DNA of 64,000 nt, taken from Ferrovibrio sp965278975 (GTDB lineage Bacteria; Pseudomonadota; Alphaproteobacteria; Ferrovibrionales; Ferrovibrionaceae). Under the pieces are notes generated by a model, which was given only the letters and a program-made list of their open reading frames with translations, did no database searches and was not told the DNA's origin. Below are positions 33,574 to 41,326 of this stretch, piece after piece. The first letter of the stretch is position 1. Each line of letters starts with the position of its first letter. Made by a program: the position numbers and the translations under genes. The stretch spans positions 1,674,001 through 1,738,000 of the forward strand of contig NZ_OZ257126.1 of the NCBI RefSeq assembly GCF_965278975.1, read 5' to 3'.

Positions 33574-34536
33574 ATGGCCATGCGCGCCCATAGCATCGCC
33601 TTCGATACCGGCACCGGCATTACCGACCGGCTGGAGCTGTGGGGCGGTTTCGTGCGCGAGCATATCGGCTGGCTGGAGGCGGATACTTTCGGCGATCCGC
33701 AATTCGATGGCCGACTCGATCTCGGCGAGCACCGCAATCTGAAAATCTGCGGCATTGCCGCCAGCCGCCACCGCGTGGTGCGCACGCCGCGCCTGATCCG
33801 CCGCGATGATCGCGGTTATGTCAAGATCGTGGCGCAGATCGAGGGCGCGGCGCGGTTCGAGCAGGGCGGCCGCCAGGTGGTGATCACGCCGGGCGAATGG
33901 GGCATCTACGACACCACGCAGACCTATGTGGTATCGAATTCCGACCGCATCCTGCAGGCGGCGATCCTGCTGCCGCGCGATGAACTGACCCGGCTCGGGC
34001 TTGAGGTCGAGCGCGTCGCGGTGCGGCGCTTTGATCGTTCCAGCCCCGCCGGCCGCATGGTCTACGATCTGCTGGTGCAGGCCTATGCCGGGCTGCGCCA
34101 GGGCGCCAAGTCACCCGGTGCGGATTATGGCGAGCGGCTGGCCGATGGCGTGGCGCGCATGGCGCATATGCTGGACAGCGACGCCGAGGAAGGCAGCCGG
34201 CTGAAGCAGCGGGTGCTGCATTTCGTCAGCGAGAATCTGCGTGACCCCGGCCTCTCCATCGAGGCGATCGCGGCGGATTTCGGCTATTCCAAGCGGTATC
34301 TGCATAAGCTGTTCGAGAATGAGCCAACCACGCTCAGCGAACTGATCTGGCAGCGCCGACTGGAGCATGTGCGCTTCACGCTGGGCGATGCCGCCGAGCG
34401 CCACCGCACCATCACCGATATCGCCTTTGACTGGGGCTTCAACAGCTCGTCGCATTTCAGCCGGCTGTTCCATCAGCGCTTCGGCCTGTCGCCGCGCAAA
34501 TTCCGCGCCCTGGCCCATGAAGGCGGCCGGCTTTAG
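33574..34536 (+). CDS. AraC/XylS-family transcriptional regulator
   Basis: A 320-residue regulator. The N-terminal 180 residues resemble the AraC-binding-like (FeaR/NahR-type) sensor domain (YVKIVAQIEGAARFEQGG, ITPGEWGIYDTTQTYVV). The C-terminal 110 residues hold two helix-turn-helix motifs (LSIEAIAADFGYSKRYLHKLF and ITDIAFDWGFNSSSHFSRLF), followed by SPRKFRAL. It is divergent from livK, so it should activate the operon in response to an aromatic substrate. The nearest GGGAGG lies 14 bases upstream of the ATG, a poor distance, and the second ATG two codons later is equally possible. Confidence 0.9.
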   Translation: MAMRAHSIAFDTGTGITDRLELWGGFVREHIGWLEADTFGDPQFDGRLDLGEHRNLKICGIAASRHRVVRTPRLIRRDDRGYVKIVAQIEGAARFEQGGRQVVITPGEWGIYDTTQTYVVSNSDRILQAAILLPRDELTRLGLEVERVAVRRFDRSSPAGRMVYDLLVQAYAGLRQGAKSPGADYGERLADGVARMAHMLDSDAEEGSRLKQRVLHFVSENLRDPGLSIEAIAADFGYSKRYLHKLFENEPTTLSELIWQRRLEHVRFTLGDAAERHRTITDIAFDWGFNSSSHFSRLFHQRFGLSPRKFRALAHEGGRL

Positions 34537-34574
34537 GCAGGGGTGGCTTTTGCTTCTTCGTTTCTTGTCTCTTT

Positions 34575-34641
34575 GTCACCCTCGCGCAAGCGAGGGTCCC
34601 ATTTGCAGCCGAAATGGGATACCCGCATGCGCGGGTATGAC
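34575..34641. repeat. Dispersed triple-hairpin intergenic repeat, copy 2
   Basis: A 67-base element starting GTCACCC and ending GTATGAC. It folds into three successive hairpins: CCCTCGC/GCGAGGG, TCCCATTT/AAATGGGA and TACCCGC/GCGGGTA. It is closely similar to copy 3 at 38656, with differences confined mostly to loops. It lies between the araC and lysE genes. Confidence 0.88.
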
Positions 34642-34754
34642 ACAAAAAGAAAAACAGGCCGGGATGATATGACTGTCTGAACCGCAGGCGCCTTGTCTTT
34701 CCGGGTTCCGCGCGGCTTTATTGGCAATCGAACCGACTCCGAAGGATTGCCGCG

Positions 34755-35375
34755 ATGAGCCTGGAACTCTGGCTTGCTTTCACTGCCGCCTCCACCGTGC
34801 TGCTGCTGATTCCGGGGCCCACCGTGCTGCTGGTGGTGTCCTACGCGCTTGGCCAGGGCTGGCGCGCGGCGATGCCGATGGCGGCTGGCGTGGCGCTCGG
34901 CGATTTCACCGCGATGACGCTCTCCATGCTCGGGCTCGGCGCCCTGCTGGCGGCGTCGGCCAGCGTGTTCACGGTGCTGAAATGGGTCGGTGCCGCCTAT
35001 CTGATCTATCTCGGCATCAAGCTGTGGCGGGCCGGCGATGCCTTGCAGGCTGAACCGCGCCGCGATGCGGCTTCGGCTGTGAAGATGCTGGGCCATGCCT
35101 GGCTGGTGACGGCGCTGAACCCCAAGAGCATCACGTTCTTCGTGGCTTTCCTGCCGCAATTCCTCGATCCGGCGGGAGATTTCTGGCTCCAGATGCTGGT
35201 TTTCGAAGCCACCTTCCTGGTGCTGGCCGCTGCCAATGCCGCCGGCTATGCCCTGGTGGCTGGCAAGGCGCGCCAAGCGGTGGCCAATCCGCGCGTCATC
35301 CGCGCCGTCAACCGTACCGGCGGCGCGCTGCTGGTGGGTGCCGGCGTGGTCACGGCGGCCAGCCGCTCGCCTTAA
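34755..35375 (+). CDS. LysE/RhtB-family amino acid exporter
   Basis: A 206-residue inner-membrane protein with six hydrophobic helices. The opening segment LIPGPTVLLVVSYALGQGWRAA contains the GP-T motif of LysE/RhtB exporters, and LKWVGAAYLIYLGIKLWR and LNPKSITFFVAFLPQFL are further family signatures. It likely exports an amino acid or a similar metabolite. It stands alone between the second triple-hairpin repeat and the M23-like gene; no regulator is adjacent. Confidence 0.9.
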   Translation: MSLELWLAFTAASTVLLLIPGPTVLLVVSYALGQGWRAAMPMAAGVALGDFTAMTLSMLGLGALLAASASVFTVLKWVGAAYLIYLGIKLWRAGDALQAEPRRDAASAVKMLGHAWLVTALNPKSITFFVAFLPQFLDPAGDFWLQMLVFEATFLVLAAANAAGYALVAGKARQAVANPRVIRAVNRTGGALLVGAGVVTAASRSP

Positions 35376-35434
35376 AGCTCCCTCCATCGGGGTTCCGCCT
35401 TGCCAGGGCCGGGGGCCTGGGCGAGTCTCTGGCC

Positions 35435-36337
35435 ATGCGCCGAATCGTCCTTACGTTTTTCCTGCTGTTCCTGGCCGCGCCGCTGTATGCCCCGTCGACT
35501 TACGCTCAGTCAGGGGCCGAGCTGCGCGGTTCCTGGCCGGCCTTTGATACGCGCATGGCCAAGCCGGACCCGCAGCCCTATCCCACCGGGGTCGATCTCG
35601 GCTTCGTTGCCGGCCTGCCGCTGGCACTCACCCGCCCGGCCAGTATCCAGCGCGCCGATCTGCCGGCGCAGCGCCTGATGGGCTGGCCCAGCTTGGTCGC
35701 TACGGTGGAAAACAGCGGAAAACCGCTCACAATCCGCCTAATCGGGGTGGCAGCCAGGGCGCGTCCGGGTGATAGCGTGGCGGCCGGCCAGGCCATCGGC
35801 CTGGTGGCGGATGCGGCAACGCTCTGGCCCGGGGTCGCCAACCACATCACCCTGGAAGTCTATCTCGATGGCAGGCGGGTCGATCCGCGCCCCTGGGTTG
35901 CCCGGCTGCTGCCGCAGGGCGTGACGGTGCAGCCGATGCCGCCGGCCCAGGCCAATGTGCTGTGGCCGCAATGGGCCTTGCGCGCCGAAGCGGTGCGGCT
36001 GGCGCAGCAGAAGGATGGCCGCACGGCCCTGGCCCGGCTGCGCGCTGCCATGCGGCTGCCGGCCTGGAAAGCCAGCAATCTCGATCTCGCCGAGGATATC
36101 GGCCTCGCCGCCCAGGGTCTGGGCGACAAGCCGGCGGAAGCCGCCGCCCTGCGGCGCGCGCTCGATCTCGCCCGGGCGGAAATCCCCTATGCCCAGGGCC
36201 AGGTGCCGGTGGCCCTGCTCGGGCCGGTTTCCGCCGCCCGCAGCCCGGCCAGCCTGTATGCCCTGGAAAAGCGCCTGGCGGCGCGGCTCGGCGCGCTCGG
36301 CCCGGTCGGCAGTGCCGCCGATGGCGACGACGAGTAA
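35435..36337 (+). CDS. Secreted protein with degenerate M23 (LytM-like) domain
   Basis: A 300-residue protein with a signal peptide (MRRIVLTFFLLFLAAPLYA). Residues about 100-155 (ARARPGDSVAAGQAIGLVAD, then HITLEVYLDGRRVDPRPW) align by eye with the second half of M23 peptidase domains, where GDxVxxGQxIG and HLHFEVxxxGxxVDPxxW are expected. The second His of HLH is replaced by Thr and the HxxxD zinc motif is not visible, so a hydrolytic role is unlikely. The C-terminal 130 residues are alanine-rich helices resembling tetratricopeptide-like pairs. Function unknown. Confidence 0.55.
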   Translation: MRRIVLTFFLLFLAAPLYAPSTYAQSGAELRGSWPAFDTRMAKPDPQPYPTGVDLGFVAGLPLALTRPASIQRADLPAQRLMGWPSLVATVENSGKPLTIRLIGVAARARPGDSVAAGQAIGLVADAATLWPGVANHITLEVYLDGRRVDPRPWVARLLPQGVTVQPMPPAQANVLWPQWALRAEAVRLAQQKDGRTALARLRAAMRLPAWKASNLDLAEDIGLAAQGLGDKPAEAAALRRALDLARAEIPYAQGQVPVALLGPVSAARSPASLYALEKRLAARLGALGPVGSAADGDDE

Positions 36338-36448
36338 AATCCTAACAAGTGTTTGAATTTCTCCGGGAGGTCTGTTGACTTCCCCTCCCTGGGCGCTCAC
36401 TTTTTGCAGCAACCAGACAGCGCCAATCCATCCAAGGAGGAATTCGCC

Positions 36449-37615
36449 ATGACCGCCTGCATCGTCGGCTGGAGCCACACCAAATTCGGCAAGCTGGATG
36501 ACAAGACCCAGGAGGACCTCATCGTCGAGGTCGCGACCCAGGCGATCCGGGATGCCGGCATCGAGCCGAAGGATGTCGATGCCATCTATCTCGGCACCTT
36601 CAATGGCGGCCTGGTGGACCAGGATTTCCCGGCTTCCCTGGTGCTGCAGGCCGATCCCGGCCTGCGCTTCAAGCCGGCGACTAGGCTTGAGAATGCCTGT
36701 GCCACCGGCACCGCGGCGGTGTTCCAGGGTTTGCAGGCGATTGCCGCGCGCAAGGCGCGCTTCGTGCTCTGCGTCGGCGTGGAAAAGATGACCTCGGCGC
36801 CGAATGATGTGGTCGGCAACATCCTGCTCAAGGCCAGCTACCGCAAGGAAGAGAGCTTCGGTCAGGGCGGTTTCGCCGCCGTGTTCGACTCAATCCAGAG
36901 CAAGTATTTCCAGAAATACGGCGACCAGTCCGATGCCACGGCGATGATCGCGGCGAAGAACCACAAGAACGGCTCGGTCAATCCGCTGGCGCATATGCAG
37001 CGCGATTTCGGCTATGATTTCTGCCGCACCGTCTCCGACAAGAATCCCTATGTCGTCGGCGGCCTGAAGCGCACCGATTGCTCGATGGTGTCGGATGGCG
37101 CCGCCGCCCTGGTGCTCACCGATGTGCAGACCGCGCTCGGCATGCAGAAGGCCATCGCCTTCCGCGCCGCCAAGCATGTGCAGGATTTCCTGCCCATGTC
37201 GAAGCGCGACGTGATCGCCTTCGAAGGACCGGCCAAGGCCTGGGCCGATGCGCTGGCCGAAGCCGGCCTCAATGTCTGGGATCTCTCCTTTGCCGAGAGC
37301 CATGACTGCTTCACCATCGCCGAACTGATCGAATACGAAGCCATGGGCCTCACCGCCCCGGGCCAGGGCGCCAAGGCGATCCTGGAAGGCTGGACCCAGA
37401 AGGACGGCAAGTTGCCGATCAATCCCTCGGGTGGCCTCAAGGCCAAGGGCCATCCGATCGGCGCCACCGGCGTGTCGATGCATGTGATGGCGGCGATGCA
37501 GCTTTCCGGTACCGCTGGCGCCTTGCAGGTGAAGGATGCCAAGATCGGCGGCGTGTTCAACATGGGCGGCGTCGCCGTCGCCAATTACGTCTCGATCCTC
37601 GAACCCATCCGTTGA
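36449..37615 (+). CDS. Thiolase family protein (acetyl-CoA acetyltransferase, SCP2-like)
   Basis: A 388-residue thiolase. The nucleophile Cys lies in ENACATGTAAVFQG, the first catalytic His is in SHDCFTIAELIEYEAMGL, and the C-terminal GGLKAKGHPIGATGVSM supplies the second His. The layout, without the usual GGxCxGxG tail motif, is that of the SCP2/acetyl-CoA acetyltransferase-like branch, often acting on branched or aromatic acyl-CoAs. AAGGAGG precedes the ATG at 36449, deciding the start. It is followed nine bases later by the MDR reductase. Confidence 0.88.
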   Translation: MTACIVGWSHTKFGKLDDKTQEDLIVEVATQAIRDAGIEPKDVDAIYLGTFNGGLVDQDFPASLVLQADPGLRFKPATRLENACATGTAAVFQGLQAIAARKARFVLCVGVEKMTSAPNDVVGNILLKASYRKEESFGQGGFAAVFDSIQSKYFQKYGDQSDATAMIAAKNHKNGSVNPLAHMQRDFGYDFCRTVSDKNPYVVGGLKRTDCSMVSDGAAALVLTDVQTALGMQKAIAFRAAKHVQDFLPMSKRDVIAFEGPAKAWADALAEAGLNVWDLSFAESHDCFTIAELIEYEAMGLTAPGQGAKAILEGWTQKDGKLPINPSGGLKAKGHPIGATGVSMHVMAAMQLSGTAGALQVKDAKIGGVFNMGGVAVANYVSILEPIR

Positions 37616-37623
37616 GGTACTAA

Positions 37624-38625
37624 ATGTCGGAGAGCTTCCGCGCCGTCCTGATAGAGGAAGTTGAAGGCAAGCCGAAGGCGGGCTTCAAGCAATTGACGCT
37701 CGCCGACCTGCCGCAGCATGACGTGCTGGTGGAGGTGGCCTATTCGACGGTGAACTACAAGGACGGCCTGGCGCTCACCGGCGGCCGTATCGCGCGCAAG
37801 CTGCCGCTGGTGGCCGGTATCGATCTCGCCGGCACCGTGGTGGAATCGCAAAGCCCGGATTGGAAAAAGGGCGACCGCGTGCTGGTCAACGGCTATGGCC
37901 TCTCGGAAACCCAGTCGGGCGGCTATACCCGTTTCCAGCGGCTGAAATCCGACTGGCTGGTGCAGGTGCCGGATAACTTCTCGCTGTCGCAGGCCATGGC
38001 CATCGGCACGGCGGGTTATACCGCGATGCTCTGCGTCATGGCGCTGGAGGATGCCGGCCTGGTCAAGGACGACCGGCCCGAGGCTTTGCCGGTGCTGGTC
38101 ACCGGGGCTGCCGGCGGCGTCGGCTCGGTGGCGATTGCGCTGCTGGCTTCGCGTGGTTTCAAGGTGGCGGCAGCCACCGGCCGGCCGGAGACGCATGATT
38201 ATCTGCGCAGTCTCGGCGCCAGCGATTTCATCGACCGCGCCGAGCTTGCCGCCAAGGGGCCGCCGATGGCCAAGGAACGCTGGGCCGCCGTGGTCGACAG
38301 CGTCGGCGGCCAGACGCTCGCCACCGCGATCAGCCAGACCCAGTATGGCGGCTGGGTTGCCGCCTGCGGCATGGCCGGCGGCAACGATGTGCCGTCCAGC
38401 GTATTCCCGTTCATCCTGCGCAATGTCAGTCTGCTCGGCATCGACAGCGTGATGGCGCCGGCGCATCGCCGCCGCCGCGCCTGGTGGCAGCTCGCCAAGG
38501 GCCTGCCGCTGGACAAGCTCGACGCCATGACCGAGGTGAAGCCGCTTTCCGCGATCTTCGACCTGGCGCCGCAGATCCTCGCCGGCAAGATCCGGGGCCG
38601 CGTGGTCATTGATGTGAACGCCTGA
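37624..38625 (+). CDS. MDR-family oxidoreductase, acrylyl-CoA reductase (AcuI/YhdH)-like
   Basis: A 333-residue zinc-free medium-chain dehydrogenase/reductase. STVNYKDGLALTGGRIARK, PLVAGIDLAGTVVES and TAGYTAMLCVMALE are typical of the YhdH/AcuI family that reduces acrylyl-CoA with NADPH. The cofactor site is VTGAAGGVGSVAIALL. It follows the thiolase closely, so a role in handling an enoyl-CoA or short-chain unsaturated product is reasonable. A triple-hairpin repeat lies 30 bases downstream. Confidence 0.87.
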   Translation: MSESFRAVLIEEVEGKPKAGFKQLTLADLPQHDVLVEVAYSTVNYKDGLALTGGRIARKLPLVAGIDLAGTVVESQSPDWKKGDRVLVNGYGLSETQSGGYTRFQRLKSDWLVQVPDNFSLSQAMAIGTAGYTAMLCVMALEDAGLVKDDRPEALPVLVTGAAGGVGSVAIALLASRGFKVAAATGRPETHDYLRSLGASDFIDRAELAAKGPPMAKERWAAVVDSVGGQTLATAISQTQYGGWVAACGMAGGNDVPSSVFPFILRNVSLLGIDSVMAPAHRRRRAWWQLAKGLPLDKLDAMTEVKPLSAIFDLAPQILAGKIRGRVVIDVNA

Positions 38626-38655
38626 GGGCGTTGCGCTTTTCCCCATCTATTTTTC

Positions 38656-38722
38656 GTCACCCTCGCGAAAGCGAGGGTCCCATTTTACCGTAGAATGGGA
38701 TACCCGCTTTCGCGGGTATGAC
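38656..38722. repeat. Dispersed triple-hairpin intergenic repeat, copy 3
   Basis: A 67-base element with the same length, ends and three-hairpin layout as copy 2: CCCTCGC/GCGAGGG, TCCCATTYTA-type central stem, then TACCCGC/GCGGGTA. Stems are conserved while loops vary. It lies between the MDR gene and the feruloyl-CoA synthase gene. Confidence 0.88.
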
Positions 38723-38763
38723 GGCGATCTTCATCAAGATGGCCCCTTCGCTTTTCCCTTTGC

Positions 38764-38792
38764 CTGAATTGTAACGCTATACTACAATTCAG
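38764..38792. promoter_or_regulatory. Palindromic operator overlapping the -10 box of the fcs gene
   Basis: CTGAATTGTA and TACAATTCAG form perfect 10-bp arms around a 9-base spacer, 23 bases upstream of the start codon. The spacer region contains TATACT, a good -10 hexamer at 38778-38783. The ATTG/CAAT half-sites resemble those of MarR-type hydroxycinnamate regulators such as CouR and FerC. No regulator gene adjoins, so the protein that binds would be encoded elsewhere. Confidence 0.65.
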
Positions 38793-38815
38793 AAAAATCC
38801 CGGGAGGAAAGCATC

Positions 38816-40615
38816 ATGGGCAGCAAGCCGCCCTTTTTGCCGCTTGCACTGGCGGTGCCGCGTATCCGCCGCATCGCGCATCCCGATGGCGGCTTCGTGC
38901 TGGAAAGCGCCGAGCCGCTGGCCGCCTATCCCGATCATCTCGGCCTTGATCTCGAACGCCAGGCGCGGCAGCAGCCTGATGCGACCTTCCTTGCTGAACG
39001 CACGGCCCAGGGCGGCTGGCGGCGGCTGAGCTATGCGCAGGCCTGGGACAATGCGCGCCGCATCGCCGCCAGCCTGATCAAGCGCGGCTGCGGCCAGGAT
39101 ACGCCGGTGCTGATTCTTTCGGGCAACAGCATCGACCATGCCCAGATGATGCTCGGCGCCTGGCTCGCCGGGGCGCCGGTGGCGCCGGTCAGCGTCGCCT
39201 ATTCGCTGATGAGCCAGGATCATGCCAAGGTGCATCACATCTTCGGCCTGGTGCAGCCGAAGCTGGTCTTTGCCGAAAAGGGCGCGATGTTCAATGCCGT
39301 GCTGAAAGGCTTGGCCTTGCAGGGTATCGAGGTGGTGTGCAGCGAGGCACCGCCGGAAGGCATTGCCGCCACGCCGTTTGCCACGCTGTTGCAGGGTGAA
39401 CCCGACATGGCAGCAGAAGCGCGCTTCAAGGCGATCAGGCCTGACTGGGTGGCGAAGTATCTATTCACCTCCGGCTCCACGGGCATGCCGAAAGGCGTGA
39501 TCAACACGCACCGCATGCTGTCGTCGAACCAGCAATCCATCGCGCAGATCTGGCCGTTCCTGGCCGAGACGCGGCCCGAACTGCTCGATTGGCTGCCGTG
39601 GAATCACACCTTCGGCGGCAACCATAATTTCAATCTGGTGCTGCGCCAGGGCGGCAGCCTGCATATCGATGACGGCAAGCCGGCGCCGGGCCTGATCGAC
39701 AGGACGGTGGCGAATCTCGGCGAGGTGTCGCCGACGATCTATTTCAACGTGCCCGCCGGCTACGCCATGCTGATCCCGTTCCTGGAACAGGATGAGGCGC
39801 TCTGCCGCCGCTTCTTCGCCAAGCTGAAACTGATCTTCTATGCTGGTGCCGCGCTGCCGCCCGATCTCTGGGCCAGGCTTGAAGCCTTGAGCGTGCGCAC
39901 ATTGGGCCAGCGCGTGGTGATGACCTCAAGCTGGGGCTCCACCGAAACCGCGCCGCTGGCCACGGCGGCGCATTTCCTGATCGAGCGTGCCGGTGTCATC
40001 GGCGTGCCGATCCCGGGCACGCGGATCAAGTTCGTGCCGTCTGGCGGCAAACACGAAATGCGCGTTGCCGGGCCGAATGTCACGCCGGGCTATCTCGGCG
40101 ATCAGGCACAGCAGGCGGCGGCCTTCGATGCGGAAGGCTATTACCGCATCGGCGATGCCGGCCGGCTGGCGAATGAGAATGATCCCGATGGCGGCATCGT
40201 GTTCGATGGCCGCACGGCGGAGGATTTCAAGCTGATGACCGGCACCTGGGTGCATGTCGGCGGCCTGCGTGTCGGCGCGCTCGCCGCCTGCTCGCCCCTG
40301 CTGCAGGATGCGGTAATCACCGGCCATGACCGCGGCTTTGTCGGCCTGCTGGCCTGGCTTACCCCGGCGGCCAAGGCGATGGCGCCGGCAGAGTTGCGCC
40401 AGGCCATTGCGGCGAAGCTGGCGGCGCATAACAGCGGCGGTTCCTCCATGCGCATCCGCCGCGTGCTGCTGCTGGATGATCCGGCCTCCATCGATGCCAA
40501 CGAGATCACCGACAAGGGCTATATCAACCAGCGCGCGGTACTGGAGCGCCGCCATGCCCTGGTGGAACGACTCTACGCGGAACCGCAGCACGCCGATGTG
40601 ATAGCCGTTGAATGA
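38816..40615 (+). CDS. fcs: Feruloyl-CoA synthase
   Basis: A 599-residue AMP-forming acyl-CoA ligase that activates a hydroxycinnamic acid to its CoA thioester. The adenylate motif is LFTSGSTGMPKGVINTHRML, followed by DWLPWNHTFGGNHNFN, AGAALPPDLW, SSWGSTETAPLAT and DGRTAEDFKLMTGTWV, all typical of feruloyl-CoA synthases. The usual ARTD loop is DGRTAED, and the C-terminal DKGYINQRAVLERR lacks a plain catalytic PRTxxGK, as is normal for this family. GGGAGG precedes the ATG. No enoyl-CoA hydratase/aldolase gene adjoins it; the thiolase, MDR and aldehyde dehydrogenase in this window are possible partners. Confidence 0.87.
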   Translation: MGSKPPFLPLALAVPRIRRIAHPDGGFVLESAEPLAAYPDHLGLDLERQARQQPDATFLAERTAQGGWRRLSYAQAWDNARRIAASLIKRGCGQDTPVLILSGNSIDHAQMMLGAWLAGAPVAPVSVAYSLMSQDHAKVHHIFGLVQPKLVFAEKGAMFNAVLKGLALQGIEVVCSEAPPEGIAATPFATLLQGEPDMAAEARFKAIRPDWVAKYLFTSGSTGMPKGVINTHRMLSSNQQSIAQIWPFLAETRPELLDWLPWNHTFGGNHNFNLVLRQGGSLHIDDGKPAPGLIDRTVANLGEVSPTIYFNVPAGYAMLIPFLEQDEALCRRFFAKLKLIFYAGAALPPDLWARLEALSVRTLGQRVVMTSSWGSTETAPLATAAHFLIERAGVIGVPIPGTRIKFVPSGGKHEMRVAGPNVTPGYLGDQAQQAAAFDAEGYYRIGDAGRLANENDPDGGIVFDGRTAEDFKLMTGTWVHVGGLRVGALAACSPLLQDAVITGHDRGFVGLLAWLTPAAKAMAPAELRQAIAAKLAAHNSGGSSMRIRRVLLLDDPASIDANEITDKGYINQRAVLERRHALVERLYAEPQHADVIAVE

Positions 40616-40622
40616 CAGAAGC

Positions 40623-40657
40623 GTGACGGTCGTCACCGTGCCGCCTTAATTGGCGGC
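40623..40657. terminator. Two adjacent hairpins after fcs
   Basis: GTGACG-GT-CGTCAC (40623-40636) and GCCGCC-TTAATT-GGCGGC (40640-40657) follow the fcs stop codon by a few bases. No T-run follows, so termination is uncertain. I see nothing else identifiable between here and the next gene apart from its ribosome-binding site. Confidence 0.4.
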
Positions 40658-40787
40658 GCTAGATGTTTCCTGGCTCAGCGCGGGGCGTATAACCCCCGGC
40701 CCCGGATATTTCTCCGGCGCGTGATTCGAGTGCGTGGCCCGAACTCCATGTTCACAGGCCCGCCATTGCCCAGTAAGGAGACTTCTG

Positions 40788-41309
40788 ATGATGCGCAAGA
40801 CCCTGGCCCTGCTGGCCGCGGGTGCGGTGTTCGCCGCCGGTGCCGCCATCGCCACGATCATTCAGCCCAAGCCGCCGGCCGCAATTGCCGCCACGGAAAT
40901 CGCCATGGCGCACGCGCCCAGGATAGCGCCGGAGCCGCCGCATCCCAGCATCGCCAAGGTGCTGGATAATGCCGACGATCTGCATTTGAGCGATTTCCAG
41001 CGCCAGCAGCTGCGCGCCCTGTCCAGCCGGGTGCAGTCGGAAGCCCAGGCTTTGCGCCAGGAAATCGCTAATCTGGAAGCGCGGCTGGAGCGCGGCTTTG
41101 CCGAGAATCATATCGACCCGGTGCGCATCGATGGCCTCACCACCCGCATCGGCCAGCTTGAAGGCCGGCTGCGTGCCACGCGGCTGATGGCACGGCTGGA
41201 TACCCGCGCGCTGCTGTTGCCTGAACAGCTGGCCCAGCTTGGCAGCCTGCATCGCCGCGATGGCGACATGCCGCAGGCTGAGGCTGATCCGCTGTTCGAT
41301 GAACGCTAA
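40788..41309 (+). CDS. Periplasmic CpxP/Spy-like (LTXXQ) protein
   Basis: A 173-residue exported protein. A signal-anchor or signal peptide (MMRKTLALLAAGAVFAAGAAIA) is followed by a helical domain with LSDFQRQQLRALSSRVQSEAQ, the pattern of CpxP/Spy/heavy-metal-resistance proteins that bind unfolded proteins or metal in the periplasm. The rest is amphipathic helix rich in Arg, Glu and Leu. AAGGAG lies seven bases before the start, deciding for 40788. It ends convergent with dedA beside a short direct repeat. Confidence 0.6.
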   Translation: MMRKTLALLAAGAVFAAGAAIATIIQPKPPAAIAATEIAMAHAPRIAPEPPHPSIAKVLDNADDLHLSDFQRQQLRALSSRVQSEAQALRQEIANLEARLERGFAENHIDPVRIDGLTTRIGQLEGRLRATRLMARLDTRALLLPEQLAQLGSLHRRDGDMPQAEADPLFDER

Positions 41310-41326
41310 GCCGGATGAACGCTAAG
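41298..41326. repeat. 13-bp direct repeat at convergent gene ends
   Basis: GATGAACGCTAAG occurs at 41298-41310 and 41314-41326, separated by CCG. The first copy includes the stop codon of the CpxP-like gene and the second the stop codon of dedA, so both genes end inside the duplication. Confidence 0.85.

Noticed and set aside
36353..36448. Longer N-terminus for the thiolase
   Set aside because: The perfect AAGGAGG before ATG 36449 and the normal thiolase start at MTACIVGWS settle the start.
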